NCBI RefSeq assembly: GCF_963082655.1
Contig: NC_081553.1
Span: 187,543,252-187,607,251, forward strand
DNA: 64,000 nucleotides
Direction: 5' to 3'
Source: Stomoxys calcitrans
Taxonomy: Eukaryota > Arthropoda > Insecta > Diptera > Muscidae
The notes beneath the pieces were generated by a model. It had not been told where the DNA came from. It saw only the letters and a program-made list of their open reading frames with translations, and searched no databases. Shown here piece by piece: positions 21,913 through 33,381 of the stretch (the stretch's first letter is position 1; each line of letters opens with the position of its first letter). Both the position numbers and the translations under genes were made by a program.

Positions 21913-22910
21913 TATCCAAGAAGGCCGTCATAGTGTACTCCTTCTGTCGGTTCTGTAGTTCTCTGGCGTCTGGGAGCACACCGGAAGCTCACCTTCACGT
22001 CTATCATTACTATCCAGTACTTTGAGTAAAACCGATGACAGACAAATAGGCCTGTAATCTTTCGTCGTGCTGTGGTTAATGTTTCCCGTCTTGGGGATAG
22101 AGACAACTCTAAACTCCCTCCATGCCCTGGCTATGTAGGACCATGCCAGGCTTGCCCGAAAAATCCGTTCTAGTCAGGGCAGGGTGATTCCAAGGGACTT
22201 CTGCAGCAGTGCCTAGATAGTACCGTCCAGTCCGTCCATTTTAAATGGCCGAAGAGTAAGGACTGCTCACACTATCTTCCCCTGCATAACGGAATCTCTT
22301 ATGAGGCAACTCGCCAAGGCCTTTTTTGTAGGTATTGCGATATCTCGATTGCCGACCTCTTTCTGCCGCCCTGAAAATGCATCTCCATCAAAAGTTCCAC
22401 CACTTACGCTTGCCCACACTATCTTCGTCTCGTTAACGAGGTCACTGATGAGGTCACCAAGAGCAAGGCCAAGACCGCTTTTGTAGGTATTTCAATACTT
22501 CGATCGCCTACATCTTCCTGCTGTTCTGAAAATGCGTCACCATCAGAAGTTCCACCGTCTCTTGAATTACACTTACGGCATAAGTTCCGTTTTTCCTTCT
22601 CAGGGAGCTAGGCGTGATAGGATCCTTCGCCAGAACTGCGTTCTTCGCCTTCCTCGCCTCCTTCTTAACTTGCCAAGGGCCTTACGATATTCACCCCAGC
22701 CCTCTGCCGTTTTCTCTCTCTTGGCCTTATTAGAAGACCTACCGCTCTCCCCCCTGACTACCATCAGGTCCGCTGTCCACCATGACTGGCGGGTTTTACG
22801 CGGCGGCATTCGTTCAGGTCATGCCATTTCGTGACAAAATCCACTATGGCTTCCAGTTCCCTTGTGTTTGATAGAGGCCCGTCAGAGAGTCTCAACTTAT
22901 ACTCATCAAG

Positions 22911-23090
22911 GCAAAATAATTGTCAATTTAGAGGAAATTTTAATGAAGCTTCGTTTTTAGAGAAAATTTCTTTGAAATTTTGTAAGAAAATATTTTATTA
23001 AAATTTTTTAGGGAATTTATTTTTTTGAAAATTTGCGTTTCAAAATGATTTCATCGAAATGTTATTTTTAGAGAATTTTAGATGGACCGG
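22911..23090. repeat. Degenerate AAATTTTCTNTAAA-type AT repeat
   Basis: Runs of 'GAGAAAATTTC', 'AAATTTTTTAGGGAAT' and 'GAAAATTTGCG' at short irregular spacing. Similar tracts lie at 37761-38164, 43160-43540 and 45377-45480. No coding potential. Confidence 0.6.
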
Positions 23091-24590
23091 GCCTGCTGCG
23101 CCTTTTTCGACTTTATATGGAACAAATACCTTTATTTGAGCCCCATTTTGCGATCGTCAGTAAGAAGTTGCTGTTTGTGGGGTATTTTGGGAAGGGGGTA
23201 GGTAGACCCCAAGAAAATTGGTCCCGATAGTGGGTATCAATTCTTGCTCTACCCCCCGCCCCCCCCCCCCCCCCCCATTCCTTTTATTTCAGCCCCACAT
23301 TGACATGGTTGGTAAATATGCCCGATTTAGGGGTGTTTTGGGGAGTGGGATGGTCTCCCAATCACTAAGCCCTGAAAACATATCAGCAACGTGCTCTATT
23401 CTCATATATTTGAACCCCATATTGCCATTGGCCTCAAATTGTTCATTTTCTAATCTCATATACCATTCACTTAAACCCCTTATTAAAAAAAGCCAGCAAA
23501 TATGTCTGGTTTGGGGTATGGGCCCTAAAAACTATGAATATCAAGCTCCACTATCTTGAAATTGTCTTGGTGAGCAAATACGTCCTACTTCAGGGTTGTT
23601 ATGGTGGTGGGACGTCCCCTAGGCAGTTGGTCCCGAATGTTGATGTCAGATTTATGGTCTACTCCCAAATACCCTTCATTTGAGCTCCATTTTTCCATAG
23701 CCTTGGGGGATGGGGTGGCCACTGAGTGACTTGGCTTCTCTAAAATACCTCTTATTTAATGGTCAGTAAATAGTTCCTATTTGGTTGGAATTCCCGCACC
23801 ACCGGTGGTCCCATAGACACTTTTCCCGAACATTGATATCAGATTTGTGCTTTACTTCCGAAGACCTTTCATTTGAGCCCCACATTGCTATGGTTGTAAA
23901 TTTGTCTTCTGTGTTCTCTGGGATGGGCGGCCCCTTAAACACTTGGTCCCACATCTGGATATCAGATTTGTATTCTACACTCAAATACCATTTACTTAAG
24001 TCCCATATTGCCATGGTCAGTAAATAAGTCTTGTTTGGGGGGTGTTTTAGGGAAGAGTTGGACCCCCAGAAATGTTGTCCCAAATTTGGATATCAGATTC
24101 GTATTTTACTCGCAAATACCTTTCATTTGAGTCCCATATTGCCGAGGTGGGTAAATATGTCCGATTTGGGTGTGCTTTGGGGGTTGGGGTGGTCCCCCAA
24201 ACATTTGGTCCGACAATTGGATATCAAATACGTTTTCTTATCCCAACTACCTTTCATTTGCGTCCCATATTGTCGTGATTGGTGTATAAATACATATTTG
24301 GTAGGTTTCGGGGTGGGGCGCCCCCCGCCCTATGTACCCCATCCGAAATTTGGATATCAAATTTTTGTTTGTAGGTTACTATAAGAGAGCACACAAAATT
24401 TCGCTTAAATCGCAACACCCATCTTCGAGATCTGGTGCTTCTGAAAATTAGGGTTAGGGGGAGGGTCCGCTCCCCCTTCAGATATCAAAAAATGTAGTAC
24501 CCTTTTTTCACCACGGGGTCGTTATGCACCATCAGTGAAAATTTCAAGAAAATTGGTGACCAAATCTTCATCAAACCTCTTGCAAACAAA
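23091..24590 (+). mobile_element. 131-D tandem-repeat element (copy 1)
   Basis: Tandem monomers contain GGATATCAGATTCGTATTTT, 'AATACCTTTCATTTGAG', 'CCATATTGCC' and a G-run/C-run pair (GGGGTTGGGGTGGTCCCCC). Landmarks at 23957, 24088, 24219 and 24352 give spacings of 131, 131 and 133 bp; earlier units are less regular. It ends with 'CACAAAATTTCGCTTAAATC', 'GAAAATTAGGGTTAGGGG' and a stretch to about 24590. A poly-C tract lies at 23249-23276. No protein coding. Confidence 0.75.
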
Positions 24591-25689
24591 CTTTTATCTA
24601 AAATTTTTTGTTTGTTGATCAGTTTCACTTAGTTTCCTGTGAATTAGTCCTTTAATCATTGTCATGTTTTTTTGTTATCCAACATTAAATTAATTTATTT
24701 ATAAAACTTTGCTCTTGTTTTGTCAATTTCCAGAAATCTCTCATATCATACATAAATCACATCACGTATGTGTTCATTGTGTTGTAGGTGTTCCGGCACG
24801 TCTTCCTGCGATAGAACAAAAAATGCAAACTTTTTTAGTGAACCTTAGCTTAGGGAAGGGTTATAAGTTGTCCTGCAGTCGTTTGTATTTTATTCTTCTT
24901 GGCATTTCTTTCATCCCAGAGAAGAACAAACATTTGTGCGTAGACATTTTTGTCTAAGCACGTAAAGCTAATTTTCTTGGAAACAAAAGTTTTGAGTTTT
25001 TTTTTATCCATGCGTTTATCATTGGATATCTGCTAAAAAATTAAAAAGTTTCTTTGTTTTTTTTTTTTTTTTTTTGAGGTGATTGTTCTTTGCATGAATG
25101 AGAACCATTGACACTTGATAAAGAAGAAACGGGTCACAAGTTTCTTATGTTTCAGTCTTAATGTTGCCTAATGAATTCTTAATCATTGACAACATACTGG
25201 ATGATATTAAAGGGAACTAATGAATTTAAATTTGGGTATTAAGAGGGTCAGAGAAAATATTTGCCAATATCAGAGAATGGTTAATTAGCAATGAAAAAAT
25301 TCCCCACTATGGATTTAATTCATCACTGCTGAGCATTAGGGGTTGTATACTTGATTGAAATAGAAGTTCCAGGGAGCGTATGATTTATAAAAAATTTTGC
25401 GTAATTTTTCATGCTTTATACGTATGAAGGGTACCTGTAGTGGTATGATTAATAAAAATACCATGCCCAGTGTGCGTATGACTAACCAAAATTGTTTGCT
25501 TTGTCGTTAAAGATTTCTGTTAGGATATGTTGAATCGTGCTACAGCACGATTTTGTTTAGTCCTATTATGTCAAGCATTTTGATGTGGCTTTCAAGATAT
25601 TCAGGGCAACGGGTCTCGTTCAGATCCACATTAATTAATTTTTGTCTGTTTTGGTTATCTACATTCAAAATCATATTTCAAGGATACCA
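24591..25689. other. Apparently single-copy AT-rich DNA
   Basis: No gene recognised. A poly-T run lies at 25055-25075. Between 25370 and 25500 the phrase GCGTATGA recurs (also at 5990, 18820, 26964, 27058), suggesting a small undescribed dispersed repeat. Confidence 0.45.
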
Positions 25690-26935
25690 TATTTTTGAAG
25701 ATCCGTAGGTCCTCCTGTCTCCATCCCAATATGAGGGTAAAAATGGTACTCATACCAAAGACCTTTTATTGCTGTCCGGTTCTATACTGATCGGCACACA
25801 TCCTTTGATTTGAGTACAATAGTCGATCGTCCTACATGACAGTTTGGTTGTTGTTTTTATTGGGAGAAGATGGTTGCTCTCCCGACGCCAGTACCCAAGA
25901 GACAATATATTTCAGTCCTTTATTGTCGCGATAGACATGTCCTGTTGAACGGCTGGACGGCTGGATGTGACCCAGATTCTTGAATCCTTATATCAACATT
26001 AGATTCGAACTCTATTGGCATAGACCTTTCTTTATTTAGTGGGTGGTCCGGTCCCAGACTCAATCCCAAACATGTTTTCCAGATTCGTAGTCAACTCCCA
26101 AATACCTTTCATTTGATGACGTTGGATATTCGCTGGGAATTCATACCCCATTAAAGGGTTATTAGGGTTGGGGAGACCCCGTAGACCCACTTTTCACCAA
26201 ATTCATATAAAAGAGAAGAAATCAAGTTCCAAACCCCTTTTATTTGTTATCCATGCAGTCCCAATTGGTAAATAAGCCTTGCTGGGGGGTTTTGGGGGTT
26301 GGGAGGCGCCTCAGATACCAAGGAATACATGTTTAAATCCAATTCTTACTCTACTCCTATATTGCCCATAGCGGTGAAAGAGTCCTATTGGGGGTTTTTT
26401 TTAGGGCTGCGGGACCCCCGCGAACACTTTGATCGAAATTTGCATACCAAATTCGTACTCTACTCTTATATACCTTTTGTGTGATACCCATTTTCTCCCG
26501 ATCGGTAAACATGTCCGTGCGGAGTGTTTTGGGGGGTGGGGAGGCCTCTCAGACACCAAGGAATACATTTCTATGTCAGATTTGTACTCAACTTTTAAAT
26601 ACCTTTCATTTGACACCCATATTGCCCAAATCGGTGAAAGAGTCCTGTTGGGGTTATTTAAGGGGTGGGGGACCCCCCTGAGCATTTTGTATACCAAATT
26701 CGTACTCTGCTCTCAAATACCTTTCATTTGATACCCATATTGTACCAATCGTTAAACATGCCCGCCGGGTGGGTTTTGGGATGGGGCGTCCCCCCAGGTT
26801 ATTTGACCCAAAAATGTTATACCAATTTCGTGTTTTTGGGGTACCATAAGGTAGCATACAAAATTTCGCTTAAATCTAGATCTGGCGTTTTTGAAAATTA
26901 GGGTATGGGGGAGGGTATTTCTCAAAATACCAAAT
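25690..26935 (+). mobile_element. 131-D tandem-repeat element (copy 2)
   Basis: Same vocabulary as 23091-24590: 'TACCAAATTCGTACTCTACTC', 'AATACCTTTCATTTGA', 'CCATATTGCCC' and GGGGTGGGGGACCCCCC, and the same 3' end 'ATACAAAATTTCGCTTAAATC' then 'GAAAATTAGGGTATGGGGG'. The overlapping frames at 26299-26901 are monomer translations. Confidence 0.72.
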
Positions 26936-27904
26936 CTATAGCAGTATTTTAATATAAATACAGGCGTATGATTGATACGAATTTTTCGAGTTTTACTGTA
27001 CTGTACGAGTAACTACGGTTATGCGTCTCATAAAATGCCAGATCTAGTGTACCTGCGATCGTATGATAAATATAAATATCAGACCTAGTGTGCGTATGAT
27101 TAACAAAAAATGTTTGCTATGTTTCCATTTTAGACCTCCTAAGGCAAAATTTGTTTATTTTGACATATTTTGGGTCTTTAAGGAAAATTTGCTCTTGTGG
27201 TTTTTGTTTCGCATGACATGGGCATGTGTGAAAATATTTTCTAATGACGGCGTCTCTATTCCCACATCAGTCACAGGCTCAATTTGCTCAGTTGTTATTT
27301 CTCAACAAATATGACTTTTAATAAAATTGCCTATGTTTTTTTTCCCACATATTTTTCAAAATTCCTCTTAAAATGTATTTCTCCAACGGTTAAATATAAC
27401 CACGTGCCATTGATTTCTGATTAAATTTATTTTCAGCTTTGAGTTATGGGGATATTTTGTTGAAACTCTCCTGAGGTTCTGGTATGTGACAATTCGGTTT
27501 ATGTGGTTTTAATACTTCACTGATGCTGAAATGTTGTCAAGCATTTCACTTGGCCTTAATGGGTTTCTAATGAAATTTTGAACGTGGTGTCACCATTGTG
27601 GCGTTAAATTAGTAGCTGCATTTCTATATTGAATGTTAAGGTGTCAGTTGTGGGTGAAGTATTGAGACATTCTTGACACAACTAAGTGTTTGGGTGTGGT
27701 GAATGTTGTACATATTTTCAAATATTCTTGCATCGTATTGGTGCAAAGGATATCGATTTGAGGAACAGACGGAAAAAGCAACTCTCACAACAGCATGTGC
27801 TATATTTTTGTACAGACTTTAAAAGAGGAGGACCAATGTTCAAATCTTTCAGCGCCAAGTATAAGAAAGCTAATTTTGAAGATCTGATCTTAAATCGGTA
27901 GGTA
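26936..27904. other. Spacer, no gene recognised
   Basis: Begins with GCGTATGATT-type repeats (26964, 27058), then AT-rich apparently single-copy sequence. A frame at 27686-27901 has no family resemblance, and the equal-length opposite-strand frame argues against coding. Confidence 0.45.
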
Positions 27905-29170
27905 GGCAACCTAAGGCCAGATTGACCTAACACTTTTTGGATTTATGTACAGCTTCACACTTTGCCACCGACTCTGTACTGGCCTATCCTTTACTACTTG
28001 TAGTAGTTTGACAATGGACTCGTATGCAATATCGGTCCTTGTAAGGACTCCTCCTCGGCAAAATTGCCTTGGTTGAGGTTATCGGTAGAGGCAGCATTAA
28101 GTCGGTACTACGATCATTTCTTGGAATATCGTCGTGGCAGGGCAATATCTATTTTAGGGGTTCTGACATATTGTCCACTTAAAGTTGTGAAGGCGGTAGA
28201 TCTCTTCCCGGGATATTATTGGGTTGCCCAAAAAGTAATTGCGGATTTTTTAAAAGAAAGTAAATGCATTTTTAATAAAACTTAGAATGAACTTTAATCA
28301 AATATACTTTTGTCAACGCCGACTATATGAAAAATCCGCAATTACTTTTTGGGCAACCCAATAAATAACCGCAAATATTTACATAATGGCACAGATTTCT
28401 GCCTGAAAGAACGTATACTCATCCGGCAGTCTCAGCGACATACCGATGTTAAGTGTCTGGGAGTAGATCTTCAATACCATCAGTGACTCTATCTTTAGGG
28501 CAGCGAAATCTCATCTTCTTCAAACACAGCATCCATCTCAGAATCCACTCTATAGCGATAATATTCGTGAATATCTCAAATCAGTTTAGGGTTCGCTAGT
28601 TCGGGACCTTCCTCAGTGTACCCTTCGCCTCAATAAAATTCAAAATGGGACTGGTCATTCATGTCCTTCTCCGGTATGCAGTGCTACTAGCAAAACCTTC
28701 TGAATTTTGGCCTCAATAGGTTGCTCTCTAGGCATCGCTTCCAAATGGGCTTGTTATGTATACCTCTGCTTCTTCTCAAACTCCCTGGTACGAGCCTTCC
28801 TATATACAGTCTTCCACCACACCAGTGCCCATGCATAAGGATTGGACTCACAATGGCAGTGTACATTCAGTAAATCATCATTGGGCAGAAGTGCAAAGCG
28901 CCCAATATCTTTCAGATCCTTTCTTTCGTACTTCTAGCAAAGTTTCGAATCGAGGACTAAGCCCAGGTAGTTCGCCTCCTTCGACAATTGCAGACTCGTC
29001 ACGTCCAATGATGGGAGTCTAAAATATCATATCTTTTATCACTGAGTGAGAACGCCAGCTCAGTTTTCTTGGGTTAGCCCTCAACTCATTTCTCGTAGCC
29101 CATCTATGTTGTCTCCCCATGATCTCGCTGATTATCGATAAAACTGGATTCGCTGTCATGACAACAAGGA
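27905..29170 (-). pseudogene. I/LOA-like retrotransposon fragment split by a MITE
   Basis: Minus strand, right to left with many shifts: RT end (VNPSKTELAFSL near 29080; ERYWALCTSAQ-type near 28890); RNase H start (YSQTLNIGMSLRLPDEYTFF, QAEICAIM, 28380-28480); MITE insertion at 28219-28361; then the RNase H remainder and tail (IVKLLQVVKD..VQSRWQS near 27960-28040, equivalent to the VELLNTVEEMARA segment in the array at 13630). Inactive. Confidence 0.72.
28219..28361. mobile_element. Mariner-type MITE, 143 bp (copy 2)
   Basis: Same ends as copy 1 (TTGGGTTGCCCAAAAAGTAA and its reverse complement), flanked by TA on both sides. It lacks about 90 bp of the interior present in the copies at 1904 and 58354. 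It is inserted in the RNase H region of an I/LOA-like fragment, so it is younger than that fragment. Confidence 0.9.
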
Positions 29171-29304
29171 TGACATATTTATAGCATAATCGTACGCCAT
29201 CCTAGGCTGCTTAGAGTTGGCTTATGCGCGCACCGTGGGTATCACCGCTACCTTAGCTAGAGTCTGGAAAGACAAGAGCAGAGTTAAGGAAAAAGGGGTG
29301 TGCA

Positions 29305-30045
29305 ATAAAGTACGGATGTGAACGAGTCGCGTTAGGATGCGAACTAGTGTCCTAGTCGCGTAAAGATGCGAACTATTCAGCGTTTGGATGTGAACGAATC
29401 AGCGTTTGGATGCGAACTAGTTGCCCAGGGCCAGCGTTAGGATGCGAACTAGTTGCCCTGTCGCGTTAGCATGCGAACTAGTTGCCTAGTCGCTTTAGGA
29501 TGCGAATGAATCAGCGTTAGGATGCGAACGAATCAGCGTTAGGATGCGAACCAGTCACGTTTGAATGCCAAGCGTCGCGTTAGGATGCGAACTAATTGCC
29601 CAGTCGCGTTGGGATGCGAACTAGTTGCGTAGTCGCTTTAGGATGCGAACGAATCAGCGGTAGGATACGAACCAGTTGCCCAGTCGCTAGGATACGAACC
29701 AATTGCCCAGTCGCGTTAGGATGCGAACTTGTTTCCTAGTTGCGTTACGATGCGAATGAATCAGCATTAGGATGCGAACGAATTAGCGTTAGGATGCGAA
29801 CCAGGCGCGTTTGAATGCGAAGCGTCGCGTTAGGATGCGAACCAGTCGCCTAGTCGCTCTTGGATGCAAACCAGTTACCCAGTCGCGTTAGGATGCGAAC
29901 CAGTCGCCTAGTCGTTTTTGGATGCAAACCAGTTACCCAGTCGCCTTAGGATGCGAACTAGTTTCCTAGTTGCCTTATTTATGGTACCAACGGGTCCTTC
30001 AGTTAGGATGTGAACGAATCGCTTTAATCGGTGATGAAATCCTTG
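29305..30045. repeat. Minisatellite of 22- and 29-bp units
   Basis: Repeats of the phrase GCGTTAGGATGCGAAC. The long unit adds 'TAGTTGCCCAGTC' (about 29 bp) and the short unit adds 'GAATCA' (about 22 bp). The two unit types are interspersed. Flanked on the right by unrelated sequence and then two further satellites. Confidence 0.92.
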
Positions 30046-30152
30046 GGGCTTCTAGGCTTTCTGACTGCGGACCACGCCACACGTCTTACTATGATGTCTG
30101 CTCAACGACTAGTGACCAGCCGTAGAAAACGTGGCATTAAGTAGCAGGTGCT
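30046..30152. other. Short non-repetitive spacer between satellites
   Basis: About 100 bp of ordinary-looking sequence with no motif. Confidence 0.5.
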
Positions 30153-30252
30153 ACATCAACCATGTACATCAACCATGTACATCAACCATGTACATCAACT
30201 ATTTACATCAACCATGTACATCAACCATGTGCATCAACCATGTACATCAACC
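30153..30252. repeat. 13-bp tandem repeat (CATCAACCATGTA)n
   Basis: About eight nearly identical copies of CATCAACCATGTA with a few substitutions (ACTATTTA, ATGTGC). Directly abuts the AGAGT array. Confidence 0.93.
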
Positions 30253-31050
30253 AGAGTAGAGTAGAGTAGAGTAGAGTAGAGTAGAGTAGAGTAGAGTAGA
30301 GTAGAGTAGAGTAGAGTAGAGTAGAGTAGAGTAGAGTAGAGTAGAGTAGAGTAGAGTAGAGTAGAGTAGAGTAGAGTAGAGTAGAGTAGAGTAGAGTAGA
30401 GTAGAGTAGAGTAGAGTAGAGTAGAGTAGAGTAGAGTAGAGTAGAGTAGAGTAGAGTAGAGTAGAGTAGAGTAGAGTAGAGTAGAGTAGAGTAGAGTAGA
30501 GTAGAGTAGAGTAGAGTAGAGTAGAGTAGAGTAGAGTAGAGTAGAGTAGAGTAGAGTAGAGTAGAGTAGAGTAGAGTAGAGTAGAGTAGAGTAGAGTAGA
30601 GTAGAGTAGAGTAGAGTAGAGTAGAGTAGAGTAGAGTAGAGTAGAGTAGAGTAGAGTAGAGTAGAGTAGAGTAGAGTAGAGTAGAGTAGAGTAGAGTAGA
30701 GTAGAGTAGAGTAGAGTAGAGTAGAGTAGAGTAGAGTAGTGTAGAGTAGAGTAGAGTAGAGTAGAGTAGGGTAGAGTAGAGTAGAGTAGAGTAGAGTAGA
30801 GTGGTGTAGAGTGGTGTAGAGTAGAGTAGAGTAGAGTAGTGTAGAGTAGAGTAGAGTAGAGTAGAGTACAGTAGAGTAGTAAAGTAAAGTAGAGTAGAGT
30901 AGAGTAGAGTAGAGTAAAGTAGAGTAGAGTAGAGTAGAGTGGTGTAGAGTGGTGTAGAGTAGAGTAGAGTAGAGTAGTGTAGAGTAGAGTAGAGTAGAGT
31001 AGAGTAGAGTAGAGTAGAGTAGAGTAGAGTAGAGTAGTAAAGTAAAGTAG
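30253..31050. repeat. (AGAGT)n pentanucleotide satellite
   Basis: The tract is uninterrupted from 30253 to about 30739 (near 97 copies), then interrupted by substitutions to 31050. The interrupted part contains a larger repeat: GTGGTGTAGAGTGGTGTAGA occurs at 30801 and 30939, and GTAGTAAAGTAAAGTAG occurs at 30876 and 31034. The 281-residue minus-strand frame of STLLY repeats is a by-product of a period not divisible by three being free of stops in all phases. Confidence 0.97.
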
Positions 31051-31165
31051 ATCCGAATCGGACCATTACTTGTTATATCTCCAGTAGCATAGCAAATCTT
31101 TCCTTTTATTCTTTATTTGCATAAAAAGATCCGATCAAGCATAGCACGCTTTCACTTGTTTATCA
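31051..31165 (+). mobile_element. 153-A element tail fragment
   Basis: 'ATCCGAATCGGACCATTACT', 'GTAGCATAGCAAATCTTTCC' and 'ATAGCACGCTTTCACTTGTTT' match the last part of family 153-A (compare 33228-33381). The hairpin segment is lost. Confidence 0.6.
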
Positions 31166-31845
31166 TATTCACATCTTTCCTTTTACTCTTGAAAGGAAAG
31201 CAGTTCCGTACACCATACACCTTCTTCAAAGGGTTTTCCAAAATTGTGCTTAATACGTATCGTTAATCAAAATGAACTGAAGTGTGTGATGTGACCTTTG
31301 TCTCAGTTGCATATATGTTGATTTGTTTCAAATCATTCACAACCCACATTTATTTAAAGCAATTTGTAAGAATTTTCTTTTATCTGTTAAAAAATCAACC
31401 TTGAAAAAGGCCTCCCATTATGTGTTTTTGTTCTGTCTTCAACTATCGACGATTGGATAGACATTGACAAAGAAATGGGTCCACAAACATCTTTTGTTTT
31501 GGTGTTAACGATGACAAATGAATTTTTAATCGTGACAACATTTGGCTTTGGACAAGGCTGCTGACCTTCATTTGAGGGCTGTGTATAGAAATAAATTAAA
31601 TAAAAAATATTTTTTAATGTTAAATTTACATTTTAAAGATATATAAATTGTTGTTAACTGGCTTAATTTGATTGAGGAAATTTTTTAAGGCACCAGGTAT
31701 GTTTAAAAATTTTTGAAGAAAATTAAAAATATTTTGAAGTTTTTTGCCAGTTAGGTCGAAAATCATTTAATTTTATAATTTTTTGTTTATTTCTCTTTCG
31801 AGACATGCTCCATGATCCGAGATTTTCTTTGCAAAAGGAAAATAA
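31166..31845. other. Apparently single-copy AT-rich DNA
   Basis: No reading frame or repeat recognised. AAATTTTT runs are common from 31600. Confidence 0.5.
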
Positions 31846-32415
31846 GCCACGGATCGCAATACTTACCAACCACTATGGGACGCGTTTCGTCATTTGGTTA
31901 GAATAACTCATCGGTCATATTAGGTGTGAAGGCTTTAAGAGCCGTACATTGGTATGTTGTACTTATAACGAATTTATTTTGCAAAAACGCCTCTTTAATA
32001 TAAATATCACCTTGACCACGCCCGACAACCCTGTCTGTTAACTGTACTTTTCCCAATGCATGTGGTGTAATGGTGGATTTTTTGTCTACACAATTACACT
32101 ACTCCCAAGGCATACATATGATTCTGTGCATCTGTTGGAAGTTTTATAGATGGCTTCGAACGCTAGACAACGGTAACGGCTATCGCTGCTGCTCCGTGTG
32201 CTCAGGTTCGAATCCCGGTGGGGTTTCGCCGACGGAGTGTACACCTAAAAGACAGGATTGTCAAGCGTGGTTACTGTGGTGTTTTTATGATACAGGCGTT
32301 TTCGCAATAAATTCGGTATAAGTATAACAGCCTTCATAACTAATATATCCGATGAGTTATCCTCACCAAATGACTAAATGCGCCCTTACTAGTTGGTGTG
32401 TTGCGATCTCTGGCT
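31846..32415. mobile_element. Foldback-type element with ~140-bp imperfect inverted arms
   Basis: The left arm (31846-31995: GGATCGCAATACTTACC, CGTCATTTGGTTAGAATAAC, TCATCGGTCATATTAGG, CGAATTTATTTTGCAAAAAC) is matched in reverse complement by the right arm (32283-32415: TTTTCGCAATAAATTCGG, ATATATCCGATGAGTTATCC, TCACCAAATGACTAAATGCG, TGTTGCGATC). Identity is about 80% by eye. The centre has no transposase, but it carries a tRNA-like B-box, GGTTCGAATCC, near 32210 with an A-box-like TGGCTTCGAAC about 55 bp upstream. Target-site duplication was not resolved. Confidence 0.7.
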
Positions 32416-32422
32416 CCCCTTT

Positions 32423-33381
32423 TTATACCCTCCACCATAGGATGGGGGGTATACTAATTTCGTCATTCTGTTTGTAACTACTCGAAATATACGTCTGAGA
32501 CCCCATAAAGTATATATATTCTTGATCGTCGCGACATTTTATGGCGATCTAGCCATGACCGTCCGTCTGTCTGTCGATAGCACGCTAACTTCCGAAGGAG
32601 TAAAGTTAGCCGCTTGAAATTTTGCACTAATACTTCTTATTAGTGTAGGTCGGTTGGTATTGTAAATGGGCCATATCGGTCCATGTTTTGATATAGCTGC
32701 CATATAAACCGATCTTGGGTCTTGAATTCTTGAGCCTCTAGAGTGCGCAATTCTTATCCGATTCGAATGAAATTTTGCACGATGTTTTTTGTTATGATAT
32801 TCAACTACTGTGCCAAGTGTGGTTCAAATCGGCTCATAACCTTATATAGCTGTCATATAAACCGATCTTGGGTCTTAATTTCTTGAGCCTCTAGTGGGCG
32901 CAATTCTTATCCGATTTGAATGAATTTTTGCACGAAGTATTTTGTTTTGATATCCAACAACTGTGCTTAGTATGGTTAAAATCGGTTCATAATCTGATAT
33001 AGCTGCCATATAAACCGATCTGGGATCTTGACTTCTTGAGCCTCTAGAGGTCGCAATTATTATACGATTTGCCTGAAATTTTGTACGTCGGTCTACAGCC
33101 CGATCAGCTCCCATATAAATTGATCTCTCTATGTTAATTCTTAAGCCCCCAAAGAGCGCAATACTTATTCGAATTGGCTGAAATTTTACACAGGTCTCCA
33201 ACATATAATTTAATTGTGGTCCAAACCGGACCATATCTTGATATCGCTCTAATAGCAGAGCAAATCTTTTCTTATATCCTTTTTTGCCTACGAAGACATG
33301 TCGGGAAAAGAACTCGACAAGTGCGATGGTGGAGGGTATATAAGATTCGGCCCGGCCGAACTTAGCACGCTTTTACTTGTT
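32423..33381 (+). mobile_element. 153-A repeat element, complete ends
   Basis: The head is TTATACCCTCCACCATAGGA and the CCGTCTGTCTGTC tract is near 32565. Cores at 32690, 32843 and 32996 (spacing 153) are followed by a less regular monomer. The tail is GATGGTGGAGGGTATATAAG, hairpin TTCGGCCCGGCCGAA, and CTTAGCACGCTTTTACTTGT. Non-coding. Confidence 0.85.

Larger units (their letters stand above)
19746..22910 (-). mobile_element. I/LOA-like non-LTR retrotransposon, decayed, 5'-truncated
   Basis: On the minus strand, from right to left: the linker between endonuclease and RT (KTRQSWWTADLMVV..KLRRRRGRRR, 22600-22809); RT palm start (22130-22560, with a local ~150-bp duplication); ISLTSVLLKVLD-type sequence (about 22000-22050); an RT core frame at 21541-21912; the RT end (21097-21487); a tandemly duplicated linker (20795-21050); RNase H start (WIFSDGSKVQSGMELGS, 20209-20481); and a zinc-knuckle-like tail (DEEETNEHLLFSCPA, about 19780-19830). 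Many stops occur. The domain order matches I/LOA elements with RNase H. Confidence 0.82.

Noticed and set aside
29305..30045. CRISPR-like array
   Set aside because: Units vary between 22 and 29 bp, no unique spacers exist, and the genome is clearly eukaryotic; it is a minisatellite.
30221..31066. 281-residue minus-strand frame of STLLY repeats
   Set aside because: Pure translation of the AGAGT satellite; a 5-bp repeat without stops stays open in several frames. No flanking coding signal.
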